The notes under the pieces are model-generated. The model worked only from the letters and a program-made list of their open reading frames with translations, had not been told where the DNA came from and did no database searches. Made by a program: the position numbers and the translations under genes. Shown in pieces: positions 1-6,427 of a stretch of 6,435 nucleotides of DNA. Source of the DNA: an uncultured Chitinophagales bacterium (lineage in GTDB: Bacteria > Bacteroidota > Bacteroidia > Chitinophagales > Chitinophagaceae). Position 1 is the stretch's first letter, and every line of letters starts with the position of its first letter. Location of the stretch: NCBI GenBank assembly GCA_946886475.1, contig CAMPIQ010000177.1, forward strand, positions 1 to 6,435, written 5' to 3'.

Positions 1-1
1 G

Positions 2-1429
2 CACCAGGTACATGTGTATGAAAAAAATTCCGGTGCCGGGGGCAGGGCAAGGCAATTGAAAACAGCATCAGGTTATGTATTTGATATGGGTCCAAGCTGG
101 TACTGGATGCCTGATGTATTTGAATCCTACTTCAATGATTTTGGACATAAAGTGGATGATTTTTATGAGTTGAAATTGCTGGATCCATCCTTTGATATGG
201 TTTTTGAAAACAATCAATTGCTAAGCATTCCGGCCTCTTATAATAAATTAAAGGAATTATTTGAGAGGCTGGAAAGGGGAAGCGCTGTTAAACTCGATAA
301 ATTTATGGAACAGGCCCGTTTCAAATATGAAACAGGGATGAAAAAAATGGCTGAAATGCCCGGTCTTTCCCTAATGGAATTTGCCGACCGTTCCTTATTC
401 AGTACTGCCTTGGGTCTGGATATATTTTCTTCTTTCAGCGGGCATGTAAGAAAGTATTTCAAACATCCCTACCTGACTGCACTCATGGAATTCCCGGTAT
501 TATTTCTGGGGGCCATGCCTTCTGATATGCCGGCACTTTATAGCCTGATGAATTACGCGGGCCTCAAGCTTGGCACCTGGTATCCAAAGGGTGGATTTGC
601 AAAGGTGGTTGAATCCATGGTAGATGTCTGCAGAATGAATGGGGTGCGTTTCAGCTTTGATGCTGAAGTAGAAGAGATCCTGATTAAGGATAATCTGGTG
701 GAGGGAATAAGGGTGAACGGGAAACAGGTAACATGTGATGCAATTGTTGCTTCTGCCGATTATCATCATGTAGAATCAATGTTGCTTCCTGAACAATACC
801 GGAACTATACTTCCGCTTACTGGAGCAAAAAAACTTTTGCACCATCCTGTCTTATTTATTACCTGGGAATAAATAAAAAGATCAGGAATCTCCGGCACCA
901 TACCTTGTTTTTTGATGCAGACCTAGCCCGCCACTCCAGGGAGATCTACAAAAATCCCTCATGGCCTTCAAAGCCTTTGTTTTATGTATGCTGTGCATCC
1001 CGGTCAGATGAAGGATGTGCGCCGGCTATGCATGAAAACCTTTTTTTACTGATGCCCATTGCCCCGGGGCTAAATGATGATGAATCAACAAGAGAGAAAT
1101 ATTTCCAGATAATGATCAAAAGGCTTGAGTCATTAACAGGGGAAGAAAATTTAGTGTCACATATTGATTTTAAAAAGAGTTATTGCGTTTCCGATTTTAT
1201 TTCTGATTATCATTCGTACAAAGGGAATGCATATGGCCTTGCCAATACGCTGATGCAAACAGCCATACTCAAACCCAAAATGAAAAATAAGAAAATTCCG
1301 AACCTATTCTATGCAGGCCAGTTAACCGTACCCGGACCAGGTGTACCCCCCGGTATCATATCGGGTAAAATAGCAGCACGTCAATTGGAAAAATATTTAA
1401 AGCATCAGCAATATGAAATTGATATTTGA
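2..1429 (+). CDS. crtI: Phytoene desaturase CrtI, 5'-partial
   Basis: FAD-dependent carotenoid desaturase that converts phytoene towards lycopene, probably at the inner membrane. The frame is open from base 2 to the TGA at 1427-1429, giving 475 visible residues. The gene is cut by the window edge: the first visible residues HQVHVYEKN followed by GAGGRAR are the end of the N-terminal Rossmann FAD-binding unit, so roughly 25-30 residues with the GxGxxG motif lie before base 1. The GTG at base 14 (reading VYEKN) is therefore internal and not a start. DMGPSWYWMPDVFE shortly after is typical of bacterial CrtI. The C-terminal FAD motif NLFYAGQLTVPGPGVPPG begins at base 1301, followed by SGKIAA. Total length would be about 500 residues, normal for the family. 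It overlaps crtB by 17 bp, which suggests one transcript and coupled translation. Exact desaturation step number cannot be read from sequence; four steps to lycopene is assumed because a lycopene cyclase follows. Confidence 0.95.
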   Translation, partial: HQVHVYEKNSGAGGRARQLKTASGYVFDMGPSWYWMPDVFESYFNDFGHKVDDFYELKLLDPSFDMVFENNQLLSIPASYNKLKELFERLERGSAVKLDKFMEQARFKYETGMKKMAEMPGLSLMEFADRSLFSTALGLDIFSSFSGHVRKYFKHPYLTALMEFPVLFLGAMPSDMPALYSLMNYAGLKLGTWYPKGGFAKVVESMVDVCRMNGVRFSFDAEVEEILIKDNLVEGIRVNGKQVTCDAIVASADYHHVESMLLPEQYRNYTSAYWSKKTFAPSCLIYYLGINKKIRNLRHHTLFFDADLARHSREIYKNPSWPSKPLFYVCCASRSDEGCAPAMHENLFLLMPIAPGLNDDESTREKYFQIMIKRLESLTGEENLVSHIDFKKSYCVSDFISDYHSYKGNAYGLANTLMQTAILKPKMKNKKIPNLFYAGQLTVPGPGVPPGIISGKIAARQLEKYLKHQQYEIDI

Positions 1430-2249
1430 TCATTTGTCGGCAGAGGTTTGTAAAATGACAACCAGGGCCTATAGCACAAGTTTTTCAATGGGAATTTATT
1501 TTCTGAATAACCGTCTGCGTGCTCCCATTTATTCTGTTTATGGTTTTGTGAGACTGGCTGATGAAATTGTAGACAGCTTTGAGGGATATGATAAAAAATA
1601 TCTCCTTGGCAAATTCAGGCATGATTGTTTTGATGCCATTGAAAAAAGAATTTCCAGCAATCCGGTTCTCAATGCCTTTCAGCATGCAGTGCATCAGTAC
1701 CATATTGATATAGGCCTCATAGATACATTTTTGAAAAGCATGGAGATGGATCTTGAAAAGCAAACCTACACTTCTGAAAAATATCAAAATTACATTTTGG
1801 GCTCTGCAGAGGTTGTAGGTTTAATGTGCCTACATGTATTTACCGAAGGAAACCTTGCCACTTACCAGGAGTTAAAGCCCTATGCAATGAAACTGGGTGC
1901 AGCTTTTCAAAAGGTAAATTTTTTGCGAGATATGAAGCATGATTACCATGTACTGGGTAGAATCTATTTTCCGCATGTTGACATTAAATTTTTTGATTCT
2001 GCAGCCAAAGCTCAGATTGAACAGGAAATTGAAAATGATTTTTTCATTGCTTTACAGGGAATAAGAAAATTACCCAACTCCTCAAGGGGCGGAGTTTATC
2101 TTGCCTATGTCTACTACAGGTCATTGTTTAAAAAGATAAAAAAACTGCCCGCGCCGGAAGTAATGAGCGGCAGGATAAGGATCAATAACAGCAAAAAACT
2201 GAGGCTGATGGTAAATAGTCTGGTTGAACATAAAATGAACCTGATTTAA
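1413..2249 (+). CDS. crtB: Phytoene synthase CrtB
   Basis: Condenses two geranylgeranyl diphosphates to phytoene, the committed step of C40 carotenoid synthesis. It has 278 residues, in the range of bacterial phytoene/squalene synthases. Both Asp-rich, Mg-diphosphate-binding motifs are present: DEIVD at residues 50-54, preceded by YGFVRLA, and RDMKHD at 172-177 followed by GRIYFP. The YSTSFS segment at residues 20-25 is the usual N-terminal substrate-pocket signature. The ATG at 1413 lies inside the end of crtI. It is preferred to the next Met (residue 15) because family members normally have about this many residues before the YSTSF segment. No clear Shine-Dalgarno is seen, as is usual in Bacteroidota. 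Squalene or dehydrosqualene synthase is the alternative, but adjacency to crtI, crtZ and a lycopene cyclase favours phytoene synthase. Confidence 0.95.
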   Translation: MKLIFDHLSAEVCKMTTRAYSTSFSMGIYFLNNRLRAPIYSVYGFVRLADEIVDSFEGYDKKYLLGKFRHDCFDAIEKRISSNPVLNAFQHAVHQYHIDIGLIDTFLKSMEMDLEKQTYTSEKYQNYILGSAEVVGLMCLHVFTEGNLATYQELKPYAMKLGAAFQKVNFLRDMKHDYHVLGRIYFPHVDIKFFDSAAKAQIEQEIENDFFIALQGIRKLPNSSRGGVYLAYVYYRSLFKKIKKLPAPEVMSGRIRINNSKKLRLMVNSLVEHKMNLI

Positions 2250-2293
2250 GTTGCTGATATAAATTTTATTTTTTACCATGTAAAAATGATTTT

Positions 2294-2764
2294 ATGAATT
2301 CCGTTTTAAGCACATTGATAGTGTTGATAAGTTTTCTTTCAATGGAAGGTGTAGCCTGGTTCACTCATAAATATATCATGCACGGGCCTTTATGGTCTTT
2401 GCACAAGGATCATCATAAAAAGGAGTCTTATGGTTTTTTCGAACATAATGATTTCTTCTTTCTCATATTTGCTTTGCCCGGCATTGCCTGCCTGTTCTTT
2501 GGCGTGAGAATGGATTATAATTTTTTATTCTGGATTGGGATTGGCATTACCCTTTACGGGTTTGCTTATTTCCTGGTTCATGATATATTTATTCACCAAA
2601 GGTTTCATTTGTTCCGTAATAGCAATAATGCTTATTTCGCGGCAATAAGAAGAGCGCATAAAATGCACCATAAACACATTGACAAAGAAGATGGCGAATG
2701 CTTTGGCATGTTATGGGTTCCATTCCGTTATTTCAGGAACTTGAAAAAGAAATCAGCGGCATGA
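2294..2764 (+). CDS. crtZ: Beta-carotene hydroxylase CrtZ
   Basis: Non-haem di-iron membrane hydroxylase of the fatty acid hydroxylase superfamily; it adds the 3 and 3' hydroxyls to beta-carotene, giving zeaxanthin via cryptoxanthin. All four histidine clusters are visible in 156 residues: HKYIMH (25-30), HKDHH (37-41), HDIFIH (96-101) and HKMHH (122-126). Hydrophobic stretches lie at about 3-22, 54-70, 76-95 and form the membrane core. The protein is slightly short but within the range of bacterial CrtZ. The gene starts 44 bp after crtB, a gap that is AT-rich and has no convincing promoter, and its TGA overlaps the ATG of the cyclase gene (ATGA), implying translational coupling. A generic sterol-desaturase-like protein is the alternative, but histidine spacing and context make CrtZ very likely. 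Confidence 0.93.
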   Translation: MNSVLSTLIVLISFLSMEGVAWFTHKYIMHGPLWSLHKDHHKKESYGFFEHNDFFFLIFALPGIACLFFGVRMDYNFLFWIGIGITLYGFAYFLVHDIFIHQRFHLFRNSNNAYFAAIRRAHKMHHKHIDKEDGECFGMLWVPFRYFRNLKKKSAA

Positions 2765-3486
2765 ATTATGTTTACCTACTGGTAAATTTGTTTACCATCT
2801 TCATTCCTCTTTTATTTTCATTCCATCCCAGGATAAGATTTGATAAAGAATGGAAATATTTTTTTCCTTCTGTTTTAATAGTGGCTCTGGTATTTATAAC
2901 CTGGGACGTGTTTTTTACACGAATGGGGGTTTGGAGCTTTAATCCGGAATATATTACGGGTATTTACTTTTTTAATATTCCGATAGAGGAGGTCATGTTC
3001 TTTATTTGTATACCCTATGCCTGCGTTTTTACATTCTACTGTCTGGACAGGTTTTATAAACTGGGTTGGAAGGCCCCAACCGAAAAAGCCTTCGCACTTA
3101 TGTTTGCCCTGTGGTTATTACTGCTGGGTGTAGTTTTTCGCGACCGGTGGTATACCATGACGAGCTTTGTTTCAACGGCATTTATCTGTCTTTTCCTTGT
3201 TTTTATCGCAAAGGTCAGCTGGTTTGGAAAAGCAGTAACAGTTTATACCCTGTTACTGTTTCCTTTTTTTATTGTTAATGGAATACTTACAGGTACCGGA
3301 CTTGAACAGCCGGTAGTTATGTATAATAATGAAGAGAATCTTGGTGTGAGGTTACTTACCATTCCTTTGGAAGATTCTGTTTATGGATTTGAATTGTTCC
3401 TTTTAAACTTATTCTTCTTTATTCTTATAAGGGAAAAATGGATGTCCCCGGCAATTGCCGGAGAGGTGCCTGTGCCGGCCCGTTAG
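2761..3486 (+). CDS. Lycopene cyclase, fused CrtYcd type
   Basis: Membrane lycopene cyclase that closes the beta rings of lycopene to give beta-carotene. It has 241 residues, seven likely membrane spans (about 2-20, 34-53, 77-96, 110-126, 134-151, 158-176, 206-223) and two tandem cyclase domains. The first carries IPIEEVMFF at 73-81, after WD (49-50) and WSF (58-60). The second carries NGILTG (173-178) and TIPLEDSVYGF (200-210), the equivalent acidic motif. These match the CrtYc and CrtYd halves that are separate proteins in actinobacteria and fused in archaea, fungi and many Bacteroidota; the FAD-dependent CrtY is a different family. The ATG at 2761 overlaps the crtZ stop by 4 bp. A longer in-frame start at 2698 would add 21 residues that only re-read crtZ and lack family character. 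This is the last gene of the carotenoid run. Confidence 0.9.
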   Translation: MNYVYLLVNLFTIFIPLLFSFHPRIRFDKEWKYFFPSVLIVALVFITWDVFFTRMGVWSFNPEYITGIYFFNIPIEEVMFFICIPYACVFTFYCLDRFYKLGWKAPTEKAFALMFALWLLLLGVVFRDRWYTMTSFVSTAFICLFLVFIAKVSWFGKAVTVYTLLLFPFFIVNGILTGTGLEQPVVMYNNEENLGVRLLTIPLEDSVYGFELFLLNLFFFILIREKWMSPAIAGEVPVPAR

Positions 3487-3575
3487 CTTTTGTAGAAGGC
3501 AGAAACACATCTGTCATAACAAAACTTTACCCTTAATCAGTAAAAAGTACCATAAAATCTTTAACCCGTTCCCGC

Positions 3576-3602
3576 TTGTGGCATACTGGTAAACTACCTT
3601 TG
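3576..3602 (+). promoter_or_regulatory. Bacteroidota-type promoter, -33 TTG / -7 TACCTTTG
   Basis: TACCTTTG at 3595-3602 matches the Bacteroidota -7 consensus TAnnTTTG exactly. A TTG at 3576-3578 could be the -33 element with a 16-base spacer, about one base shorter than the usual range. It lies in the 120-base gap after the cyclase gene and would start transcription at about 3606-3608, at or next to the TTG start of the AraC-family gene. The -7 match is seen directly; the start site and activity are inference. Confidence 0.5.
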
Positions 3603-3606
3603 TGGC

Positions 3607-4488
3607 TTGAAAAAGATAAAGGATCCCATACCGGTATACGATATCTGTACAATTGATCAAAGGTCGGGGAAGGATCTCCTGGTAGAACGTTTTGGGCTCT
3701 ATCTGGAGAAACATTACCGGGATCTTCATCCTCCACACAGGCATTCCTTTTATCATATGGTGTTATTTACCGGGGGCGGGGGAAAGCATACAATAGATTT
3801 TGAACAATTCAAGGTAAAACCTTTCCAGATTTATTTCATGATCCCCGGCCAGGTGCACAGCTGGCATTTTGAAAAAGCAGTGGATGGATATATTGTTCAT
3901 TTTAAAGAAGAATTATTTACTTCTTTCCTTTTGAACGGACATTTCCTGGACAGGTATTCTTTTTTTAGCGGTAATAGTAAAGATGGGGTTTGTCAATTGC
4001 CTTTGCATGTTCACGATCAGGTTATTTCCATTTTTGAATCCATATTGAAAGAAGTAAGTAATAAGGAATCTCAGGGTCTGGAAATGATCAGCCTCAAATT
4101 ACTTGAACTGTTTATCATTGTAGACAGGTCATGTTACCGGCAAAAGGCGAGAACCATTCCTTTACAAAAATTGCAGGTTTTGAAAAGCTTTCAGCATCTG
4201 ATTGAAAAATATTATAAAACTATCCGGCTGCCGGGCGAATATGCAGGATTGTTATACATCACACCTAATCATCTTAATGCTTTATGCCAGGATCTACTTG
4301 GAAAAACAGCCGGGGAGTTGATCAGGGAAAGAGTGATCCTGGAAGCAAAAAGATTACTTACCAATGCAGGTATGAATGTAACAGAAATAGCCAGTGAATT
4401 GAATTTCCAGGATAATTCTTATTTCAACCGTTTTTTTAAAAAATACACTGGTCAAACTCCTGATGTTTTCAGGAGATCCTTTATATAA
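3607..4488 (+). CDS. AraC-family transcriptional regulator
   Basis: Cytoplasmic one-component regulator of 293 residues. The N-terminal half is a cupin-like sensor domain (about 25-105): HPPHRHSFYHMVLF at 41-54 and GQVHSWHF at 81-88 hold the conserved histidines of the AraC_binding fold. The C-terminal ~100 residues (about 193-293) carry two helix-turn-helix units: the first around EYAGLLYITPNHLNALCQDLLG (as 211-232), the second around VTEIASELNFQD with NRFFKKYTGQTP (258-285), the standard AraC signature. The start is TTG at 3607; no ATG or GTG exists in frame between the stop at 3562-3564 and this codon, and the next Met (residue 51) would cut into the cupin. Family members of this sort begin at about the same place. 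Ligand and targets cannot be read. It stands 120 bp after the carotenoid run with its own candidate promoter, and 9 bp ahead of the DUF983 gene. Confidence 0.88.
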   Translation: MKKIKDPIPVYDICTIDQRSGKDLLVERFGLYLEKHYRDLHPPHRHSFYHMVLFTGGGGKHTIDFEQFKVKPFQIYFMIPGQVHSWHFEKAVDGYIVHFKEELFTSFLLNGHFLDRYSFFSGNSKDGVCQLPLHVHDQVISIFESILKEVSNKESQGLEMISLKLLELFIIVDRSCYRQKARTIPLQKLQVLKSFQHLIEKYYKTIRLPGEYAGLLYITPNHLNALCQDLLGKTAGELIRERVILEAKRLLTNAGMNVTEIASELNFQDNSYFNRFFKKYTGQTPDVFRRSFI

Positions 4489-4497
4489 AATGTTCTT

Positions 4498-4959
4498 ATG
4501 AAGAATGCTAATGATTCAGGCAAACCCAATGTAATATTCAGCATATTCAGTAACAGGTGTCCGAGATGCAGAAGAGGTGCAATGTTCAAAAACAAAGGTG
4601 CCTTCAGGATAAAAGGCCTGATGGAGATGAATGAACGTTGCCCCGTTTGTACGCAACCGCTTGATATGGAGCCGGGATTTTATTATGGTACAAACATTAT
4701 CAGCTACATTCTGGCTACCCTGATATCAGCCATCACATTTATTGTATGGTGGTTCACAATTGGTTTCTCACTTTCAGACAGCCGTTTTTTTTGGTGGATA
4801 GGTGCTAATGCCATATTGCTTGTTGTACTACAACCGCCTTTGATGAGGATATCAAGAACAATATGGATCAGCTTTTTTGTTCCTTATAGTGCCAACTGGA
4901 GCCATGGTGATATCATTGAAGAATTCAGCGTAAATAAGGAGCAGGCGGGAAACTGGTAG
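4498..4959 (+). CDS. DUF983 zinc-ribbon membrane protein
   Basis: Small inner-membrane protein of unknown role, 153 residues. A cytoplasmic zinc-ribbon-like region carries two CPxC pairs, CPRC at 21-24 and CPVC at 48-51, and is followed by MEPGFYYGTNIISYI, the family signature leading into the membrane part. Two spans are clear (about 66-90 and 97-114), perhaps a third short hydrophobic stretch at 122-131. Length and layout are those of DUF983 proteins widespread in Bacteroidota and Proteobacteria. It begins 9 bp after the AraC-family stop, so the two are probably cotranscribed. Function is not established for the family and nothing here resolves it. Confidence 0.85.
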   Translation: MKNANDSGKPNVIFSIFSNRCPRCRRGAMFKNKGAFRIKGLMEMNERCPVCTQPLDMEPGFYYGTNIISYILATLISAITFIVWWFTIGFSLSDSRFFWWIGANAILLVVLQPPLMRISRTIWISFFVPYSANWSHGDIIEEFSVNKEQAGNW

Positions 4960-4972
4960 GAGGAGATTCCTG

Positions 4973-4998
4973 GTTCAAAATTCATAGTTCAAAGTCAG
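4973..4998 (+). repeat. Heptad short tandem repeat, copy 1
   Basis: A 26-base stretch built from three 7-base units of the form RTTCAWA followed by GTCAG. It lies 14 bp after the DUF983 stop, in the spacer between convergent genes. It matches the copy at 6402-6427 in 24 of 26 positions in the same orientation. Such heptad-unit repeats are usually dispersed intergenic elements; this is not part of any gene seen. Confidence 0.7.
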
Positions 4999-5105
4999 AA
5001 TCTGATAGTAATATGTTTACAACTGCCTTTTAATCTGCGTGTTCATGATGCATTATAGATATTTGCTTCGGTCCACAAAGGCATTTGGGCCATACTTATT
5101 CCGGT

Positions 5106-5651
5106 TCAATGTGGCAATTGATCCCTGAGAAGGCCATAAACCCAGGTGCCTGCAATTGCACTTAGAAATATAATTAAAACTACAAAAGCTCCGGAACCTA
5201 TCAGAGCAAAAATGGGTCCGGGGCATATGCCGGTCATGCCCCATCCCAGGCCAAATAGCAGACCACCCAGCACCTGTCCTTTATGAAATCTTTTTTTTTG
5301 AAACCTTACCGGTTCTCCATGAATGGTCCTGATGTTGAATTTTTTAATTAGCCAGATGGAAGCCGCGCCTGTAAGTACAGCAGTTCCCATTACTCCAAAC
5401 ATGTGGAAGTTTTGAAAGCGGAACATTTCCTGCATCCTTACCCATGATATGATCTCGGCTTTTACAAAAACGATCCCAAATATAATTCCAACGAAGAGGT
5501 ACGTAAAGTTGTAGTACCATGGATGCTTTAATTCTGTTTCATTCACGCATATGGAATCCAGTGAGCGCACTTCGTAATCCATATCAGTTGAAGGATTTGC
5601 TTTATTTGATTCTGTAACTGCAACGCCGTCGAAACTTTTGATCAATGCCAT
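5106..5651 (-). CDS. YeeE/YedE-type transporter, second half (DUF6691-like)
   Basis: Membrane protein of 181 residues, the C-terminal half of a split YeeE/YedE transporter; the characterised full-length relative TsuA imports thiosulfate. Four likely spans: about 47-70, 84-103, 126-150, 152-175. The conserved segment MFRFQNFHMFGVMG (76-89) and GMTGICPGPI (138-147), with Cys143, are family signatures; by analogy with TsuA the Cys may contact the sulfur substrate. Residues 1 to about 45 form a polar extension before the first span that is longer than I expect for this family; it contains Cys35. Met24 (start at 5582) is an alternative that would shorten it. The ATG at 5651 is taken because it sits 9 bp after the partner's stop with an A/C-rich spacer, consistent with one transcript. 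The substrate is inferred from family only. Confidence 0.85.
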   Translation of the reverse strand: MALIKSFDGVAVTESNKANPSTDMDYEVRSLDSICVNETELKHPWYYNFTYLFVGIIFGIVFVKAEIISWVRMQEMFRFQNFHMFGVMGTAVLTGAASIWLIKKFNIRTIHGEPVRFQKKRFHKGQVLGGLLFGLGWGMTGICPGPIFALIGSGAFVVLIIFLSAIAGTWVYGLLRDQLPH

Positions 5652-5660
5652 GTTGTTGTT

Positions 5661-6221
5661 TTATAATCCAAGTATGAGTGGAAGGATAAAGTTGGCCATT
5701 ACAACTCCTCCCAACATGAAACAAATTGTTGCGATCAGTGATGGGGGTTGCAGGTTGCTCAATCCCATAATTGAATGTCCGCTGGTACATCCTCCGGCAT
5801 ACCTGCTTCCAAATCCAACCAGGAACCCACCGCCAGTTAAAAGGATCATCCCTTTAAGCGTAAATAAGCTTTCCCAGCTGAATATTTCGGCGGGTAAAAA
5901 ATGGCTGGTATCAAATATGCCATAGGTCTTTAATTCGGCTGATAAGGCAGGAGCCACTTCAATTTCATTTGGATTTGATAAGAACACGGCAGCTAAAAAA
6001 CCGCCTGTTAAAATACCAGCAACAAAAAACAGGTTCCATGTTTCTTTCTTCCAGTTATATTGGAAAAAGGTGATTTTTCGCGGAAAACATGCAGCGCATA
6101 TATGACGCAGATTTGCTGAAATGCCAAAATTCTTATTTCCCAACAGGAGAAGGGCAGGTACGATCAGGCCAATGATAGCGCCTGCAATATACCACGGCCA
6201 TGGCTGCCTAAATAATTCCAT
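5661..6221 (-). CDS. YeeE/YedE-type transporter, first half
   Basis: Membrane protein of 186 residues, the N-terminal half of a split YeeE/YedE (sulfur compound, thiosulfate-like) transporter. Spans are likely at about 8-28, 62-81, 122-141 and 161-185. The signature GGCTSGHSIMG at 143-153 includes Cys145, the counterpart of the essential-type cysteine in the second half. A further CAAC pair at 42-45 sits in the loop after span 1. The ATG at 6221 gives a short cytoplasmic start (MELFRQPWPW) right before span 1. The two halves follow each other with a 9 bp gap, in the order usual for Bacteroidota, and should assemble into one transporter. None of the frequent partners (rhodanese, persulfide dioxygenase) is in the window. 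No promoter is evident in the 17 bases between the upstream T-tract and the ATG. Confidence 0.87.
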   Translation of the reverse strand: MELFRQPWPWYIAGAIIGLIVPALLLLGNKNFGISANLRHICAACFPRKITFFQYNWKKETWNLFFVAGILTGGFLAAVFLSNPNEIEVAPALSAELKTYGIFDTSHFLPAEIFSWESLFTLKGMILLTGGGFLVGFGSRYAGGCTSGHSIMGLSNLQPPSLIATICFMLGGVVMANFILPLILGL

Positions 6222-6237
6222 AAAAGTATTTTAATTG

Positions 6238-6299
6238 AAAAAAATAAGGAGAGCGGGGAATAAAGTTCAGATAACCCAAACTCTTTCTCCGCTCTCTTT
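6238..6299 (-). terminator. Hairpin with T-tract downstream of tRNA-Arg (terminator or attenuator)
   Basis: On the - strand an arm GAGAGCGG (6296-6289) pairs perfectly with CCGCTCTC (6256-6249), followed by C and TTATTTTTTT (6247-6238). The loop is long, about 32 bases. Extra pairs inside the stem are possible past one A-C mismatch. It begins 15 bases after the encoded tRNA CCA, fitting termination of the tRNA transcript. On the + strand the same arms pair even better (G-U wobbles in place of mismatches) and are followed by TTTTCTTT, but no + strand gene needs it. The long loop lowers confidence. Confidence 0.5.
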
Positions 6300-6313
6300 T
6301 CTTTACACTTGCA

Positions 6314-6388
6314 TGGTGGCCTCGACAGGAATCGAACCTGTATCCAGAACTTCGGAGGCTCTTATACTATCCATTGTACTACGAGGCC
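6314..6388 (-). tRNA. tRNA-Arg, anticodon CCG
   Basis: A complete cloverleaf can be folded on the - strand. The acceptor is GGCCTCG with CGAGGCC (7 pairs). The D arm is GTAC/GTAT with an 8-base loop containing GG. The anticodon arm is AGAGC/GTTCT (one G-U pair) with loop CTCCGAA, so the anticodon is CCG (bases 6353-6355) reading the Arg codon CGG. The variable loop has 4 bases, and the T arm is ACAGG/CCTGT with loop TTCGATT. The discriminator is A at 6317, and CCA is encoded at 6316-6314. A specific decoder of CGG, a rarely used codon in AT-rich Bacteroidota, is normal for the group. Confidence 0.95.
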
Positions 6389-6401
6389 AGTGGAGGTCAC
6401 A

Positions 6402-6427
6402 GTTCAAAGTTCATAGTTCATAGTCAG
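6402..6427 (+). repeat. Heptad short tandem repeat, copy 2
   Basis: Three 7-base units of the form GTTCAWA (GTTCAAA, GTTCATA, GTTCATA) followed by GTCAG, 13 bases upstream of the tRNA-Arg 5' end. It matches the copy at 4973-4998 in 24 of 26 positions, same orientation. It may be part of a longer element running past the window end at 6435. Confidence 0.7.

Noticed and set aside
14..16. GTG as the start of crtI
   Set aside because: It sits inside the conserved VYEKN segment after the Rossmann beta strand; the gene runs in from before base 1.
2698..2760. Longer start for the lycopene cyclase gene
   Set aside because: The extra 21 residues only re-read the end of crtZ in another frame and lack the hydrophobic family start; ATG at 2761 gives the usual ATGA overlap.
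3448..3461. Perfect 14-base palindrome CCGGCAATTGCCGG near the end of the cyclase gene
   Set aside because: It is inside the coding frame, has a stem of only 5 pairs with a 4-base loop, and no T-tract follows; a terminator or operator role is not supported.
3514..3756. Two overlapping - strand open frames across the AraC-family gene start
   Set aside because: They shadow the spacer and the well-supported regulator gene, and their translations show no recognisable domain.
4999..5105. Search for a terminator between the convergent genes
   Set aside because: Only very short self-complementary bits (such as AGGA/TCCT at 4959-4970) were seen, with no T-tract; no terminator can be supported.
5638..5925. 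A 95-codon + strand open frame inside the transporter genes
   Set aside because: It is antisense to the membrane protein on the - strand, which has clear family motifs; the + translation has none.
6314..6388. tRNA-Arg as an integration site for a mobile element
   Set aside because: No integrase gene and no duplicated tRNA 3' end are visible in the window; the heptad repeats do not match the tRNA.
6235..6423. A 62-codon open frame on the + strand across the tRNA region
   Set aside because: Its middle (reading TGIEPVSRTSEAL) is the antisense of tRNA-Arg, a well-known kind of spurious protein call.
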